From: Opitutus sp.
GTDB lineage: Bacteria; Verrucomicrobiota; Verrucomicrobiia; Opitutales; Opitutaceae
Reading direction: 5' to 3'
Length of the DNA stretch: 39,389 nt
NCBI GenBank assembly: GCA_013821985.1
Contig: PNJQ01000034.1
Location: forward strand, 1-39,389
The notes under the pieces are model-generated. The model was not told the DNA's origin, made no database searches, and saw nothing but the letters and a program-made list of their open reading frames with translations. Shown here piece by piece: positions 1 to 9,839 of the stretch. The translations under genes were made by a program, and so were the position numbers. The first letter of the stretch is position 1, and each line of letters starts with the position of its first letter.

Positions 1-1047
1 CTCGGCGAAGTCGGCAAGGGTGCCTACATCGCGTTCAACATTCTCAATCTCGGCCGCTTCAGTCTCGGCGCCGGCACGATGGGCGCGGCGAAGGACCAAT
101 TGCGCGTCGCCGTGAAATACGCCGGCGAGCGCCAGCAGTTCGGCAAGCCGATCGCGTCGTTCGGCATGATTCAGCACAAGCTCGGCGAAATGGCCGCGCG
201 CATCTACGCGATCGAGAGCGCGCTCTACCGCACCGCGAACCAGATGGATCAGGTCAAGGCCACGGGCGAAATGGTGCACACGACCAAGCCCGGCTACTTC
301 CGCGCCATCGAGGAGTTCGCGCTTGAGTGTTCCGCCGTAAAGGTGGCGGGTAGCGAAATCCTCACGTTTGTCGCCGACGAGGCGCTGCAGATCCACGGCG
401 GCTACGGCTTCACTGAGGAATACGCTCCTGCCCGCGCCACGCGCGACGCGCGCATCAACCGCATCTTCGAAGGCACCAATGAAATCAACCGGCTCTTCAT
501 CCCGACCAATCTTCTCCGCCGCGCGGCGAAGGGGAAGCTCGCGCTGATGGCCGCGGCAATGTCCGCCTACGCCGAGGCGCAAAAGGAACCAGCCGCGGAA
601 AAGACCGGCGACGATCTCGCGACCGCGCTCGCGGTGCTGGCCCGCGCCAAGAAGGCGTTGCTGCTCCTCTTCGGCGGCGCGCACCAGAAGTTCGGCGACA
701 AGATCATCCACGAGCAGGAAGTCCTCGCCGTCTTGAGCGATCTGACGATCGAGCTGTTCCTCGGTGAAAGCGCCGTGCTGCGCGCCATGAAGGCGCGCGC
801 GCGTGGCGCCGGTTCCGTCCTCACCGACCTCGCGCTCATCTGGGTGAACGACAGCGTTGCCCGGATGGAAAACCGCGCGCGCGATGCGATCGCCCACATG
901 GCCAGCGGCGACGAGCTGAAGCTGCAACTCGGCCTCGCGCGCAAGATGCTCCGCTGGACGCCGCTCGACACCGTCACCCTCCGCCGCCGCGTCGCCACGC
1001 GCCTCGGCGCCGTGGGCAGTTACCCGGCGTTGTTGGCATCGAAATGA
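1..1047 (+). CDS. Acyl-CoA dehydrogenase, C-terminal part (5' end outside window)
   Basis: FAD enzyme that oxidises acyl-CoA to enoyl-CoA in beta-oxidation and hands electrons to the electron-transfer flavoprotein. The reading frame is open from base 1, so about 350 C-terminal residues are visible and the N-terminal half is missing. The helical C-terminal domain is clear: a RQQFGKPI motif, then IHGGYGFTEEY, then RIFEGTNEINR, whose Glu is at the usual position of the catalytic base. About 200 residues follow that motif, as in the longer (about 600-residue) acyl-CoA dehydrogenases of the very-long-chain type. The next gene encodes an ETF beta subunit, its likely electron acceptor. A REP-like hairpin pair lies 11 bases after the stop. 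Family assignment is firm; chain-length preference is not visible. Confidence 0.93.
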   Translation, partial: LGEVGKGAYIAFNILNLGRFSLGAGTMGAAKDQLRVAVKYAGERQQFGKPIASFGMIQHKLGEMAARIYAIESALYRTANQMDQVKATGEMVHTTKPGYFRAIEEFALECSAVKVAGSEILTFVADEALQIHGGYGFTEEYAPARATRDARINRIFEGTNEINRLFIPTNLLRRAAKGKLALMAAAMSAYAEAQKEPAAEKTGDDLATALAVLARAKKALLLLFGGAHQKFGDKIIHEQEVLAVLSDLTIELFLGESAVLRAMKARARGAGSVLTDLALIWVNDSVARMENRARDAIAHMASGDELKLQLGLARKMLRWTPLDTVTLRRRVATRLGAVGSYPALLASK

Positions 1048-1058
1048 TCGAAACCAGA

Positions 1059-1112
1059 TAGGGCCGTTGCCCTCAACGGCCCTCGGAGGGCGCTTGAGGG
1101 CAAGCGCCCCTA
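1059..1112. repeat. REP-like inverted hairpin pair (BIME-like), copy 1
   Basis: Two near-perfect hairpins face each other. The first has a 9-bp stem GGGCCGTTG/CAACGGCCC with loop CCCT. The second has a 9-bp stem GGGCGCTTG/CAAGCGCCC with loop AGGG. The second unit read on the minus strand starts with GTAGGGGC, and the first on the plus strand with ATAGGGCC, so the whole block is one imperfect palindrome. The loops are complementary to each other. There is no T-run, so it is not a standard terminator. The layout matches REP pairs moved by RAYT transposases. Confidence 0.75.
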
Positions 1113-1139
1113 CCGCCAAACCTCTATTTGATTCTCCGC

Positions 1140-1892
1140 ATGAAGATCCTTGTTCCCCTCAAACGCGTGCCCGATCCCGACACGAAGATTCGTGTCGCCG
1201 CGAACGGCGCCGGCATTGAAACCGACGGCGTGAAGTTCGCCGTGAATCCCTTCGACGCGATTGCGCTCGAGGAAGCGCTGCGCCTGAAGGAAAAGGGTGC
1301 GGCGACCGGCGAGATCGTCGTCGTGACGATCGGGGGCGACGAATGCGCCGAGCAACTCCGCTCCGGTCTCGCGATGGGCGCAGACCGCGCCATCCTCGTA
1401 AAATCCGCCGCACCGCTCGACTCGCTCGCGGTCGCGAAGGTCCTCGTCGGCGTCTATAAGAAGGAACAGCCCGGCCTCGTCCTCATGGGCAAGCAGGCGA
1501 TCGACGATGACTCCAGTCAGGCGGGCCAGATGCTGGCGGCGCTGCTCGGGGTCGGGCAGATCACGTTTGTCTCGAAACTCGAAGTATCCGGCAGCACCGC
1601 GAATTGCCACCGCGAGACCGATGCCGGCATCGAAACTGTCACGGTGACGCTGCCGGCGGTGCTCACGGCCGACCTCCGCCTCAACGAGCCGCGTTACGTG
1701 TCTCTGCCCGGTATCATGAAGGCGAAGAAAAAGCCGCTCGAAGAAACGACGCCCGAGGCGCTCGGCGTTTCCACGGCGAGCCGCACGCGCATCGTGAAGA
1801 TGGAACGGCCCGCGGGCCGCAAAGCTGGCGTGAAGGTGAAGACCGTGGACGAACTCATCGCGAAGCTGCGCGACGAGGCCAAGGTGCTTTAG
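1140..1892 (+). CDS. etfB: Electron transfer flavoprotein beta subunit
   Basis: Small subunit of the FAD- and AMP-binding heterodimer that carries electrons from acyl-CoA dehydrogenases to the quinone pool. The protein has 250 residues, the normal length. It begins MKILVPLKRVPDPDTKI, which is typical of EtfB, and holds the family segment GKQAIDDDSSQAGQMLAALL in the middle. The ATG at 1140 is preferred over an upstream TTG at 1128 because family members start at this methionine. No Shine-Dalgarno sequence precedes it. It follows an acyl-CoA dehydrogenase and ends at a strong terminator. The partner etfA is not downstream; it may be upstream of the window or elsewhere. Confidence 0.93.
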   Translation: MKILVPLKRVPDPDTKIRVAANGAGIETDGVKFAVNPFDAIALEEALRLKEKGAATGEIVVVTIGGDECAEQLRSGLAMGADRAILVKSAAPLDSLAVAKVLVGVYKKEQPGLVLMGKQAIDDDSSQAGQMLAALLGVGQITFVSKLEVSGSTANCHRETDAGIETVTVTLPAVLTADLRLNEPRYVSLPGIMKAKKKPLEETTPEALGVSTASRTRIVKMERPAGRKAGVKVKTVDELIAKLRDEAKVL

Positions 1893-1914
1893 CGCGCCGA
1901 CGTTTTCACCACCC

Positions 1915-1945
1915 GGCGCCGGCGCATGTCCGGCGCCTTTTTTTT
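1915..1945 (+). terminator. Rho-independent terminator after etfB
   Basis: An 8-bp perfect stem GGCGCCGG/CCGGCGCC with a 7-base loop is followed by eight T. It lies 22 bases after the etfB stop and separates etfB from the secreted protein downstream. Confidence 0.9.
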
Positions 1946-2184
1946 GCGTTACCGGCCGATCCGCCTTCCGGGCTCGCATGCTTGCATTCATCCGCCGCCC
2001 CAAATACCGGCGGCGCGCCCCGGTGCCTATCGGCTCTGTTGGCTTAGAGCAACTTGGGGGTGAATGTCCCGTTCGTCACAGCGGCGGAGCAGTTGGTCAC
2101 AGCCCGCTTTCGTCGGCTCGGGCAGGGTTTAGTTCGGGTCTCATCTAGAGAATTTTCACTAGAACCTGAACCCACACAGACCCC

Positions 2185-5166
2185 ATGTTAACTCGAACGC
2201 TCCGCGTGCTCGCCCTCTTTTGTTTGGCCGCCACGCTCGCTCATTCCGCCGATACGGTGGAGCTCCTGCCCGGTAAAATCACCGGATCGATCCAACTCAC
2301 GTCCGAAACCGTCACCAACGGTTCGGTTTCTGCCTCCGCCACTGACGGCTCCGGCTCGGCGTCCTCGTCGTTCAGCGGCGAGTCGTTTTCGATCGTCGTG
2401 CCGGCGGGCAAGACCTGGAAGCTGAATTTCAACCTGTCGCTTGCGACCGCGAACAACTCGTCGTCGCAACTCTCGATCAACACCGCCGAGAACATCACGG
2501 TCGGTGCGAACGAAATCGTCACGCAAAACTACGTCATCTCCACGGCGCGCGTCGCCGCGAACGTGCAAGTCGCCAACGGCACGTTGTCGAGCTACGGTTA
2601 CTTCCAAGCCTACGGCACCGCGACCTCCAGCGGCGAGAGCGTGAGCTTCTCGTCCTACTCCCAGGGCAGCGGCCTCCTCACGGTGCTGCCGGCCTCCGGC
2701 GTCACGGTTTACGGCACGGCGTATCTGCTCAGCACGGCGAATCAGTCGTCCACCGTCGCGTTGCCCGGCACCTCGGTCGATGTCCCGGTCGGCGGCACTG
2801 CCGTCACTTGGAACGTCGATGCGGCGTTCATCTCGAGCACGGTGCAAGGCGCGCTGACCCTCAATGGCGGCCCGACGGTTTCTTCCGCGCAAGTCTATCT
2901 CTACGGCCCGAGCGGCTCCAGCTACGGCGCCTACCTGAATGGCAACGGCACATTCCAGTTCGATAATCTCAAGGCCGGTTCCTACAGCGCCTATGCTTAC
3001 GCGAATTTCCCGGAGAGCTCCCTCTATCTCTACCGCAATCTCGATGTGGCGGAAGGCGCGGTGACCGCGCTCAACTTCAACTACGACCTCGCGACCGCTC
3101 GTGTGGACCTCAACGTCACCGGCTTCCTCGCCGATGCCTCGCTCTACGGCAGCCTCTACGGCAGCGGTCCGGACAACTCCTCCGGCTACGCGCAACTCAA
3201 CTCGTCCCGCTATTTCGCCCCGGTCGTCACGGCGGGCGCGTGGGCGTTCTCGCAAGTTTCGCTCAGCGGCAACGATACCAACGGCTATTTCTCGCTCTAC
3301 AGCTACGACCAGACGCGCGCGTCCAATCCGACGACCTTTGCCGCCGGCGATAATCCGACTCTCGCGCCGTTCAGCCTCAATACCACCGAGGCCGAGTTCA
3401 CGTTCGACGTCGTCGAAGCCGCCGGCGCGACGAGCGAAACGCTCATCTCGAACCCGAGCATCCAAGGCTACACCTACAAGTATGACGCGAACAGCCAATA
3501 CATCGGCTACTCTTCCATCAACGCGCAGTCCTACGCCTACGGCCAGGCCAAGCCGCGCGTGCGCGTCGTCGGCGAGCCGGGCACCTACACCTTCCAGGCC
3601 TACGGCTATGTGGACGGCTCGAACGTCAGCTTTGGCAACTTCACCATCGAGCTGAAGACGCCGCTGCCCACGCCGGTCGGCACGAACGTGACCGTCACGC
3701 CGGGCGCGGGCGTCACGCTCGAGTTCGACAATGTCACGACCGCCGGTGTCACCACCGTCTCGCAACTCCCGGTCGGCCCCACGCTGCCGGCCGGTTACTC
3801 CAACCTCACCAGCGACGGCGCGAAGATTTACTACAGCGCCAGCACGACGGCCACGTTCAATGGCTACATCGACGTCACCATCAGCTTCGATCCGTCCACG
3901 GTCGCCGCCGAACTCGAGGCCGGGCTCCACCTTTTCTATTACGACAAGCCGTCCGAGACCTGGATCGATATCACGACCAGTGTCGATACCGTGAACAACA
4001 CCATCACGGGTGTCGCGCCGGGTCTCTCGACCTTCGCGATCGGTCTGCCGCACGCACCGGTCATCGGCACAATCACGGTGCCCGTCGGTGGCATGACGGA
4101 CACGCCGCTCGCGTTCACTGCCGCGTTTACCGACGCCGACTCCGGCGACGTGCACTCCGCCGTCTGGTCCTGGGGCAATGGCGCCGGCAGCAACACCGGT
4201 GTCGTCGCTGCCGCCACCGGCACGATCCTCGGCGAGCACACCTTCACCACGGGCGGCACCTATGAAGGCACGCTGACGCTTACCGATGCCACCGGCAACG
4301 TCGTGACGAAGAACTTCGTTTACTCCGTCACCGGCAACACGCCGGTTGATACGACCGCTCCGGTCATCACCACCAGCGGCAACATCACGGTTGAAGCCAC
4401 GAGCGCCAATGGCGCGGCGGTGAATTTCACCGCGTCCGCCACGGACGCCACCGACGGCTCGGTCGCAGTTTCCACGTCCGCCGTTTCCGGCGCCACGTTT
4501 GCGCTCGGCACGACGACGGTCACCGCCTCCGCGACCGACGCCGCCGGCAATGTCGCCAACACGTCCTTCACGATCACGGTGGCCGACACGATCGCTCCGG
4601 TCATCTCCGGTCTCTCGAACCTCGTGCTCGAAGCCACGAGCGCCGCTGGGGCCACCGCGACCTTCGCGGCGACCGCCACCGACGCCACCGGCGCGACGCT
4701 GAGCTACAGCACCGCGTCAGGTTCCACGTTCGCTCTCGGCACGTCGACCGTCACCGTTACCGCCACCGACGCCGTCGGCAACAAGAGCACCGCGACCTTC
4801 ACGGTCACCGTGCGCGACAGTGTCGCCCCGACGATCAGCAGCGTGAAGACGAACGTCGCCAGCCTCTGGCCCGCGAACCACAAGATGGTCGCCGTGACCG
4901 TCACGGCCGTCGCAACCGACCTTGGCGGCGCCGTTTCCTATCGCATCACCTCCGCCACGAGCAGCGAGCCCGACAACGGTCTCGGCGACGGCGACACCGC
5001 CAACGACATCCAGATCACCGGCGCGATGACGCTGAACCTCCGCGCTGAGCGCTCAGGTTCCGGCAACGGCCGCACCTACACGATCACGGTCGAAGCGAAG
5101 GACGCTTCCGGCAACACGAGCACCCAGACCGTCACGGTCTCGGTGCCGAAGAGCCAGGGCAAGTAA
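2185..5166 (+). CDS. Large secreted protein with PKD and HYR-type domains
   Basis: Predicted exported protein of 993 residues, function unknown. A signal peptide covers about residues 1-22 (basic start, LALFCLAATLA core, cleavage near AHS-AD). Residues 23-600 are Ser/Thr/Gly/Tyr-rich beta-structure that looks like repeated carboxypeptidase-regulatory-like or filament-type modules. A PKD-like domain lies at about 622-715, two HYR-type modules at about 721-797 and 798-874, and a related terminal module at about 875-993. HYR and PKD modules are Ig-like folds common in adhesins and extracellular enzymes. No catalytic domain, PEP-CTERM, Por-type or membrane anchor is visible at the C-terminus, which ends in SVPKSQGK. 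It is a single-gene transcription unit bounded by terminators. A surface or matrix role is an inference. Confidence 0.85.
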   Translation: MLTRTLRVLALFCLAATLAHSADTVELLPGKITGSIQLTSETVTNGSVSASATDGSGSASSSFSGESFSIVVPAGKTWKLNFNLSLATANNSSSQLSINTAENITVGANEIVTQNYVISTARVAANVQVANGTLSSYGYFQAYGTATSSGESVSFSSYSQGSGLLTVLPASGVTVYGTAYLLSTANQSSTVALPGTSVDVPVGGTAVTWNVDAAFISSTVQGALTLNGGPTVSSAQVYLYGPSGSSYGAYLNGNGTFQFDNLKAGSYSAYAYANFPESSLYLYRNLDVAEGAVTALNFNYDLATARVDLNVTGFLADASLYGSLYGSGPDNSSGYAQLNSSRYFAPVVTAGAWAFSQVSLSGNDTNGYFSLYSYDQTRASNPTTFAAGDNPTLAPFSLNTTEAEFTFDVVEAAGATSETLISNPSIQGYTYKYDANSQYIGYSSINAQSYAYGQAKPRVRVVGEPGTYTFQAYGYVDGSNVSFGNFTIELKTPLPTPVGTNVTVTPGAGVTLEFDNVTTAGVTTVSQLPVGPTLPAGYSNLTSDGAKIYYSASTTATFNGYIDVTISFDPSTVAAELEAGLHLFYYDKPSETWIDITTSVDTVNNTITGVAPGLSTFAIGLPHAPVIGTITVPVGGMTDTPLAFTAAFTDADSGDVHSAVWSWGNGAGSNTGVVAAATGTILGEHTFTTGGTYEGTLTLTDATGNVVTKNFVYSVTGNTPVDTTAPVITTSGNITVEATSANGAAVNFTASATDATDGSVAVSTSAVSGATFALGTTTVTASATDAAGNVANTSFTITVADTIAPVISGLSNLVLEATSAAGATATFAATATDATGATLSYSTASGSTFALGTSTVTVTATDAVGNKSTATFTVTVRDSVAPTISSVKTNVASLWPANHKMVAVTVTAVATDLGGAVSYRITSATSSEPDNGLGDGDTANDIQITGAMTLNLRAERSGSGNGRTYTITVEAKDASGNTSTQTVTVSVPKSQGK

Positions 5167-5192
5167 GCCAACGCGATTAGGTTTTTAATTCC

Positions 5193-5225
5193 GAGCCGGC
5201 CGTGCAAACGGCCGGCTCTTTTTTT
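5193..5225 (+). terminator. Rho-independent terminator after the HYR protein
   Basis: A 10-bp perfect stem GAGCCGGCCG/CGGCCGGCTC with loop TGCAAA is followed by seven T. It starts 26 bases after the stop codon of the large secreted protein. Confidence 0.92.
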
Positions 5226-5289
5226 GCGGGTGCAAGCCGAGACTCGCCTCGCCCTTCCCGGGGGGGCACGGAATCCGGCGAACTATTCC

Positions 5290-6039
5290 TCAGCTCGGGC
5301 TATAATCTCCGCTCAGGTTCGTTCGGTCCGCCGGCTTTCGCGCAACAATTTGAAAGGCCGAAGCCAACACATCTGAGGTGAGCGAGGAATGTTGAGCTCG
5401 CCACGCGAGGAGCGGTAGGAGGACATACCGCAGCATTCTGAAGAGCAGGGTCCGTCGCAACGCGAGCCATTCATGCACGATCCAGTGGAGGGTGTGATAA
5501 ACGGTAAATATCGACTTCACCTCCACGATTTCGAATCCGTGGTGGCGGAACAATCTATCTAGCCCGTCTCGTGTGTAGCGCTGAAAATCCGTGGGCGACA
5601 TGTGCTCTGGTTGCAAGAACGGCACGCTCGCCACAACCAAGCCACCGGGCTTTAGCACTCGAAAAAATTCCGGCACGATCTCCTCGGGGTTTTCCACATG
5701 CTCAAGCACGCCGATACAGAGGATCGTGTCGAAGGTAGCGTCCGGTCGCGGAATGCTGTGCAGCGGACTGAAGATATGAATGTTGGTTCGTTCTTCGACG
5801 CCATAGCGGAGGTCCTGATTGACCAGCTGACCGTCAACGAGGTGCGAAACATCCCGCCAGCCCGCCCCCGCATTCAAGACGAGACCGCGTAGTCGTCCCT
5901 TCGCCCGATGCTCGATCAGCTCGTAATCGATCGGCGGCCAAATCCTGCGCTGCGAGGTCAGTCCGTTCAGTTTCTTTCGCAACACGGCTCCATCCAGCGG
6001 AGGATTTCGCCGGTGTCGACGGGAAATATCCGCCGCCAT
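5290..6039 (-). CDS. Class I SAM-dependent methyltransferase (type 11)
   Basis: Predicted methyltransferase of 249 residues; the substrate is unknown. The SAM-binding motif I appears as LVLNAGAGWRD, motif II as FDTILCIGVLEHVENPE, and the post-motif as VLKPGGLVVASVP, as in the UbiE/type 11 family often found among glycan or lipid biosynthesis genes. The C-terminal third has a hydrophobic stretch (RMLRYVLLPLLAW). The start is taken at the ATG at 6039; an in-frame TTG at 6051 would add four residues. The gene stands alone between unrelated genes, and its DNA is visibly less GC-rich than its neighbours, which hints at later acquisition. It converges with the secreted-protein gene. Confidence 0.8.
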   Translation of the reverse strand: MAADISRRHRRNPPLDGAVLRKKLNGLTSQRRIWPPIDYELIEHRAKGRLRGLVLNAGAGWRDVSHLVDGQLVNQDLRYGVEERTNIHIFSPLHSIPRPDATFDTILCIGVLEHVENPEEIVPEFFRVLKPGGLVVASVPFLQPEHMSPTDFQRYTRDGLDRLFRHHGFEIVEVKSIFTVYHTLHWIVHEWLALRRTLLFRMLRYVLLPLLAWRAQHSSLTSDVLASAFQIVARKPADRTNLSGDYSPS

Positions 6040-6097
6040 TACTGTCGACAACTGCAGCGGCGATTACTCGGAATTGAAGTCAGGCCGGCCTCGCTGG

Positions 6098-7291
6098 TCA
6101 CTCCGGCCCGAATGCCTGGATGCCGGTTTGCGCACGACCGAGGATCAGCGCGTGAATATCGTGCGTGCCTTCGTAAGTGTTCACCGCCTCGAGATTCATC
6201 ACGTGACGGATGACGTGAAACTCATCCGCGATGCCGTTGCCGCCGTGCATGTCGCGCGCGAGCCGTGCGATCTCCAGCGCCTTCCCGCACGAATTGCGCT
6301 TCACGAGCGAAACCATTTCCGGCGTGCAGCGGCCTTCGTCCATCAAGCGGCCGACGCGCAACACCGCCTGCAGGCCGAGCGCGATTTCCGTCTGCATGTT
6401 TGCGAGCTTCAGTTGGATCAATTGGTTCGCGGCCAGCGGGCGGCCGAATTGTTTGCGGTCGAGCGTGTATTGCCGCGCCGCGTGCCAGCAGAACTCCGCC
6501 GCACCGAGCGCGCCCCACGCGATGCCGTAACGCGCCTTGGTCAAGCAACCGAGCGGGCCTTTGAGGCCGGTGACGTTGGGCAACAGATTCGCTTCCGGCA
6601 CGAATACGTCTTCCATCACAATCATGCCCGTCGGCGAGGCGCGGAGGGAAAATTTTCCTTCGAGCTTCGGACCCGAGAGACCTGGCATTCCTTTTTCCAA
6701 AATGAATCCGCGGATAATACCCTCGTCGTCCTTCGCCCAGACGATGAACACGTCGGCGATCGGCGAATTGGTGATCCAGGTTTTCGTGCCGCTGAGTTTG
6801 AAGCCGCCGGGCGCCTTGCGCGCGCGCGTGGCCATTGCGCCGGGATCGGAACCTGCGCCCGGTTCGGTGAGACCGAAGCAGCCGACGAGTTCGCCCGACG
6901 CGAGGCGCGGCAGGAAGCGCTGACGCTGCTCCTCGTTGCCGTAGGCGTGGATCGGAAACATCACGAGCGACGACTGCACGCTCATCACGGAGCGGTAGCC
7001 GGAATCGACGCGTTCCACTTCACGCGCGATGAGACCGTAGGCGACGTAGCTGACGCCGGCGCAATCGTAGCCGTGAATGGTGGCGCCGAGCAGGCCGAGT
7101 TCACCGAAGCCGGTGATGATGCCGCGGTCGAATTTCTCGTGGCGGTTCGCCTCGATGATGCCGGGCATGAGTTGCCCCTGACAGTAATCGCGGGCGGAAT
7201 CGCGCACCATGCGCTCTTCCTCGGTGAGCTGGTCCTCAAGGTGGAACGGGTCTTCCCAGCGAAACGTCGGCTTCTTGGCGGGTGTGGTCAT
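6098..7291 (-). CDS. gcdH: Glutaryl-CoA dehydrogenase type acyl-CoA dehydrogenase
   Basis: FAD enzyme expected to oxidise and decarboxylate glutaryl-CoA to crotonyl-CoA in lysine/tryptophan catabolism, passing electrons to ETF. The chosen ATG at 7291 gives 397 residues, the family length; the frame is open further upstream but without family sequence. Landmarks are [33 protein letters not shown], the [13 protein letters not shown] helix, and the ending [19 protein letters not shown] with catalytic Glu at about residue 374. That ending is characteristic of the glutaryl-CoA dehydrogenase branch. The gene is monocistronic by position. No Shine-Dalgarno motif is seen. Substrate is inferred from the subfamily signature and has not been shown for this gene. 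Confidence 0.88.
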   Translation of the reverse strand: MTTPAKKPTFRWEDPFHLEDQLTEEERMVRDSARDYCQGQLMPGIIEANRHEKFDRGIITGFGELGLLGATIHGYDCAGVSYVAYGLIAREVERVDSGYRSVMSVQSSLVMFPIHAYGNEEQRQRFLPRLASGELVGCFGLTEPGAGSDPGAMATRARKAPGGFKLSGTKTWITNSPIADVFIVWAKDDEGIIRGFILEKGMPGLSGPKLEGKFSLRASPTGMIVMEDVFVPEANLLPNVTGLKGPLGCLTKARYGIAWGALGAAEFCWHAARQYTLDRKQFGRPLAANQLIQLKLANMQTEIALGLQAVLRVGRLMDEGRCTPEMVSLVKRNSCGKALEIARLARDMHGGNGIADEFHVIRHVMNLEAVNTYEGTHDIHALILGRAQTGIQAFGPE

Positions 7292-7358
7292 GGGAGAATG
7301 GACTCGCGAACGTAGCGCACGCGCGGTGCGGTGCAATCTCCGAGCCGCCGCCGGGCGT

Positions 7359-9839
7359 TCAGCGGCGGCGCAAGGCGCGGATGCCCATCAGCGCGGCGAG
7401 GGTGAGTGCGGCCAGCGAAGACGGTGCGCCCCCGCCGCCGCCTCCACCGCCGGAGAGTGCAGGTGAGGGCGTCGGAGTCGGCGTGGGGGTTGGGGTCGGC
7501 GTGAGCGTGGCAGCGGCGGACAAGTTGAGCGTGGTCACGACGCCGTTGCCCGTGATGCGCCGCAGGGCCGCGTTGCCGGTGTCGGCAACGAAGACGTTCC
7601 CGGAGGCATCGAAGGCGAGGCCTTGGGGTTGGTTGAGATAGGCGCCGGTGCCGGTGCCGTCCTGCATCCCACCGATGCCGGGGAGACCGGCGAACGTGCT
7701 GACAACGCCCGCTGGGGTGATGCGGCGAATGGTGGAATTGCCGGTGTCGGCCACGAAAAGATTGCCGGAGCCGTCGATGGCGAGGCCGGTGGGGCGATTG
7801 AATAGGGCTCCCGCGCCCGTGCCGTCATCGGCGCCGCTGACGCCGGCGAGTCCGGCGAAGGTGGTCACGCTCGTGCCGCCGGCGGCGAAGCGGCGGATCG
7901 TGTTGTTGGTGGTGTCGGCGACGAAGACGTTGCCGGCGGCGTCAACCGCGACGCCCGAAGGCGAGTTGAAGCGAGCGGCGGTTCCGGTCCCATCCGCCGT
8001 GCCGCTTTGGCCGGCGGTGCCGGCAACGGTGGTGACGGTGCCGTTCGAGCTGACCCGGCGGATCGTGTGGCTCAGCGTGTCGGCCACGACGAAGTTGCCG
8101 CTGGGCTCGTGGGCGACGGCCTGCGGGCCGTTGAGTCCGGTGGCGAGCGTTGTGACCGCTCCGGCGGTGGTGGCGGTGCGGAGGGAACCGTTGCCCGAGT
8201 CGGCGAGGCGCAGCGTGGAGCCGGCGAGGGCGAGCCCGCGCGGCTGATTGAAGCGGGCGGTCGTGCCGGAACCGTCGGCTGCGCCGGAACTGCCGCTCGA
8301 TCCGGCGAGCGCGCTGACGACGCCAGCGCTCGTCACGGCGTGCAGAACGTTGGTCGACGGATCGGTGACGTAGAGGTTGCCGGCACTGTCCACGCCCAAG
8401 CCGACGGGCTGGGCGATGACAATTGGGTTCACGGTGAGCGTAATGGCGGAGCTGGTCGTGGAGCCGGCGGAATTCGTGACGACAACGGTGTAACTGGCGG
8501 CATCGGCCGAGGAGACGGACGGAAGCGTGAGGGTGGAAGAGGTGGCGCCGGCGAGGGCGGTCCCGTTGCGCCGCCACTGGTAGCTCAGCGGTCCGGTGCC
8601 GGACGCGGTGGCGCTGAGGCTGACGGTGTTGCCGGTGGTGGCGACTTGGGAGGTGACGGGCACGGAGACCGAGGGCGCCGTGCCGCCGGGCGATGACGTC
8701 GCGCTGGCGCGGCTTACGCGGTCAGTCGTGCGCTTGAAGGCGGGCCACGGCGCGGACGTCGCCAGCGCCTGGCCGCTGCCGCGGATCGAATAGAGCCGGC
8801 GATCGGCCGAGCCGACGTAGATCGTCCCGTCGCCGGCGACGACGGGAGACGAGTCCACGAAGTCGCCGGTGGTGACGCGCCAGCGTTGCGAGCCGTCGGC
8901 GTTGAGCCCGTAAACATAGAGGCTGGCGCCGACGATGAGCGAGCCGTCGGCGCGCAGCGCGGCGCTGGAATAAATCTCGGCCCCGAGATTCGCGCGCCAG
9001 ACGAGCGAGCCGCTGGCGGCACTGATGGCGTAGAAATAGCCGTCCAATGAACCGACATAAACGGTGCCGCCGACGCTCACGATCGGCGAGGCGGCGATGG
9101 CCGCGCCGGTGGCGTATTCCCAGCGCTTCGCGCCGGTGGCGCCGTCGAGCGCGTAGAGTTTGCCGTTCGCGCTGCCGACGAACACGGTGCCGTCGGCGCC
9201 GAGGGCGGGCGAGGAGGTGACATTGTCGCCCGTGTCGAATTGCCAGCGCAACGCGCCGGCGGCGGTGAGCGCATAGACGTTGTTGTCGTAGCTGCCGAAA
9301 TACACGGTGCCGTCGCTGCCGATCGCGGGGGCGGAGTCGATCCAGTCGGCGACAAGGTAGGTCCACTTCCCGGTGCCGTTCGGGTTGACGGCGTGAAGCG
9401 TGCGGTCGCCAGACCCGATGTAGATGGTGCCGTCGGCGGCGACGGCCGGCGAAGACGCGATGAACCCGAGGGCTGTGTAGCTCCAGCGGGTGGTGCCATT
9501 GGCCGGATCGATGGCGTAGAGTTTGCCGTCCCACGAGCCGACGTAGATCGTGCCATCGGTGCCGATCGCGGGCGACGAGCTGATCCAGTCCGTGGTGCCC
9601 GAGAACTGCCAGCGGAGCGAACCGTCGGGTCGGATGGCGTAGAGACGGCTTTGCGTGGACGTGGCGGGTTCGTTGCCGACGTAGATCGTGCCGTCGCTGG
9701 CGAGCGCGGGCGAACTGCCGATCGGGCCGGAGGTGAGGAAGGACCAAAGGGTCGAGCCCTCCGCCTGAGCTTGTGCGGCGCCGGGGAGCAGGCCGCCGAG
9801 CGCGGCGACGCCGAGAATGGTCCGAAGAAAGGTTCTCAT
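7359..9839 (-). CDS. Secreted double beta-propeller protein with Ig-like domain and Gly-rich C-terminal anchor
   Basis: Predicted exported protein of 826 residues, function unknown. A signal peptide covers about residues 1-25 (cut near AAQAQA-EG). Eight PQQ-like blades follow (about 34-365), each with an SSPA-x-DGT-(I/V)YVGS pattern, forming a complete eight-bladed propeller. An Ig-like domain lies at about 385-465 and six NHL repeats at about 470-770, each with GLAxDxxGNxFVADTxNxxIRR. The tail is a TP-repeat linker, an eight-Gly run, a hydrophobic helix and a final RRR, like GlyGly-CTERM sorting signals. The start ATG shares one base with the kinase stop (TGATG), so it is third gene of a coupled operon and is expected to work with the kinase and outer-membrane protein. 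A ligand-sensing or scaffold role is inference. Confidence 0.87.
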   Translation of the reverse strand: MRTFLRTILGVAALGGLLPGAAQAQAEGSTLWSFLTSGPIGSSPALASDGTIYVGNEPATSTQSRLYAIRPDGSLRWQFSGTTDWISSSPAIGTDGTIYVGSWDGKLYAIDPANGTTRWSYTALGFIASSPAVAADGTIYIGSGDRTLHAVNPNGTGKWTYLVADWIDSAPAIGSDGTVYFGSYDNNVYALTAAGALRWQFDTGDNVTSSPALGADGTVFVGSANGKLYALDGATGAKRWEYATGAAIAASPIVSVGGTVYVGSLDGYFYAISAASGSLVWRANLGAEIYSSAALRADGSLIVGASLYVYGLNADGSQRWRVTTGDFVDSSPVVAGDGTIYVGSADRRLYSIRGSGQALATSAPWPAFKRTTDRVSRASATSSPGGTAPSVSVPVTSQVATTGNTVSLSATASGTGPLSYQWRRNGTALAGATSSTLTLPSVSSADAASYTVVVTNSAGSTTSSAITLTVNPIVIAQPVGLGVDSAGNLYVTDPSTNVLHAVTSAGVVSALAGSSGSSGAADGSGTTARFNQPRGLALAGSTLRLADSGNGSLRTATTAGAVTTLATGLNGPQAVAHEPSGNFVVADTLSHTIRRVSSNGTVTTVAGTAGQSGTADGTGTAARFNSPSGVAVDAAGNVFVADTTNNTIRRFAAGGTSVTTFAGLAGVSGADDGTGAGALFNRPTGLAIDGSGNLFVADTGNSTIRRITPAGVVSTFAGLPGIGGMQDGTGTGAYLNQPQGLAFDASGNVFVADTGNAALRRITGNGVVTTLNLSAAATLTPTPTPTPTPTPSPALSGGGGGGGGAPSSLAALTLAALMGIRALRRR

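Noticed and set aside
2188-4239. 683-codon open frame on the minus strand
   Set aside because: Antisense to the large secreted protein; Arg/Glu/Gly-rich composition typical of the shadow of a GC-rich gene, no domain.
7420-9750. Repeats in the propeller gene as a CRISPR-like or tandem DNA array
   Set aside because: The periodicity is of protein blades (PQQ-like and NHL); the DNA units differ and there are no spacers.
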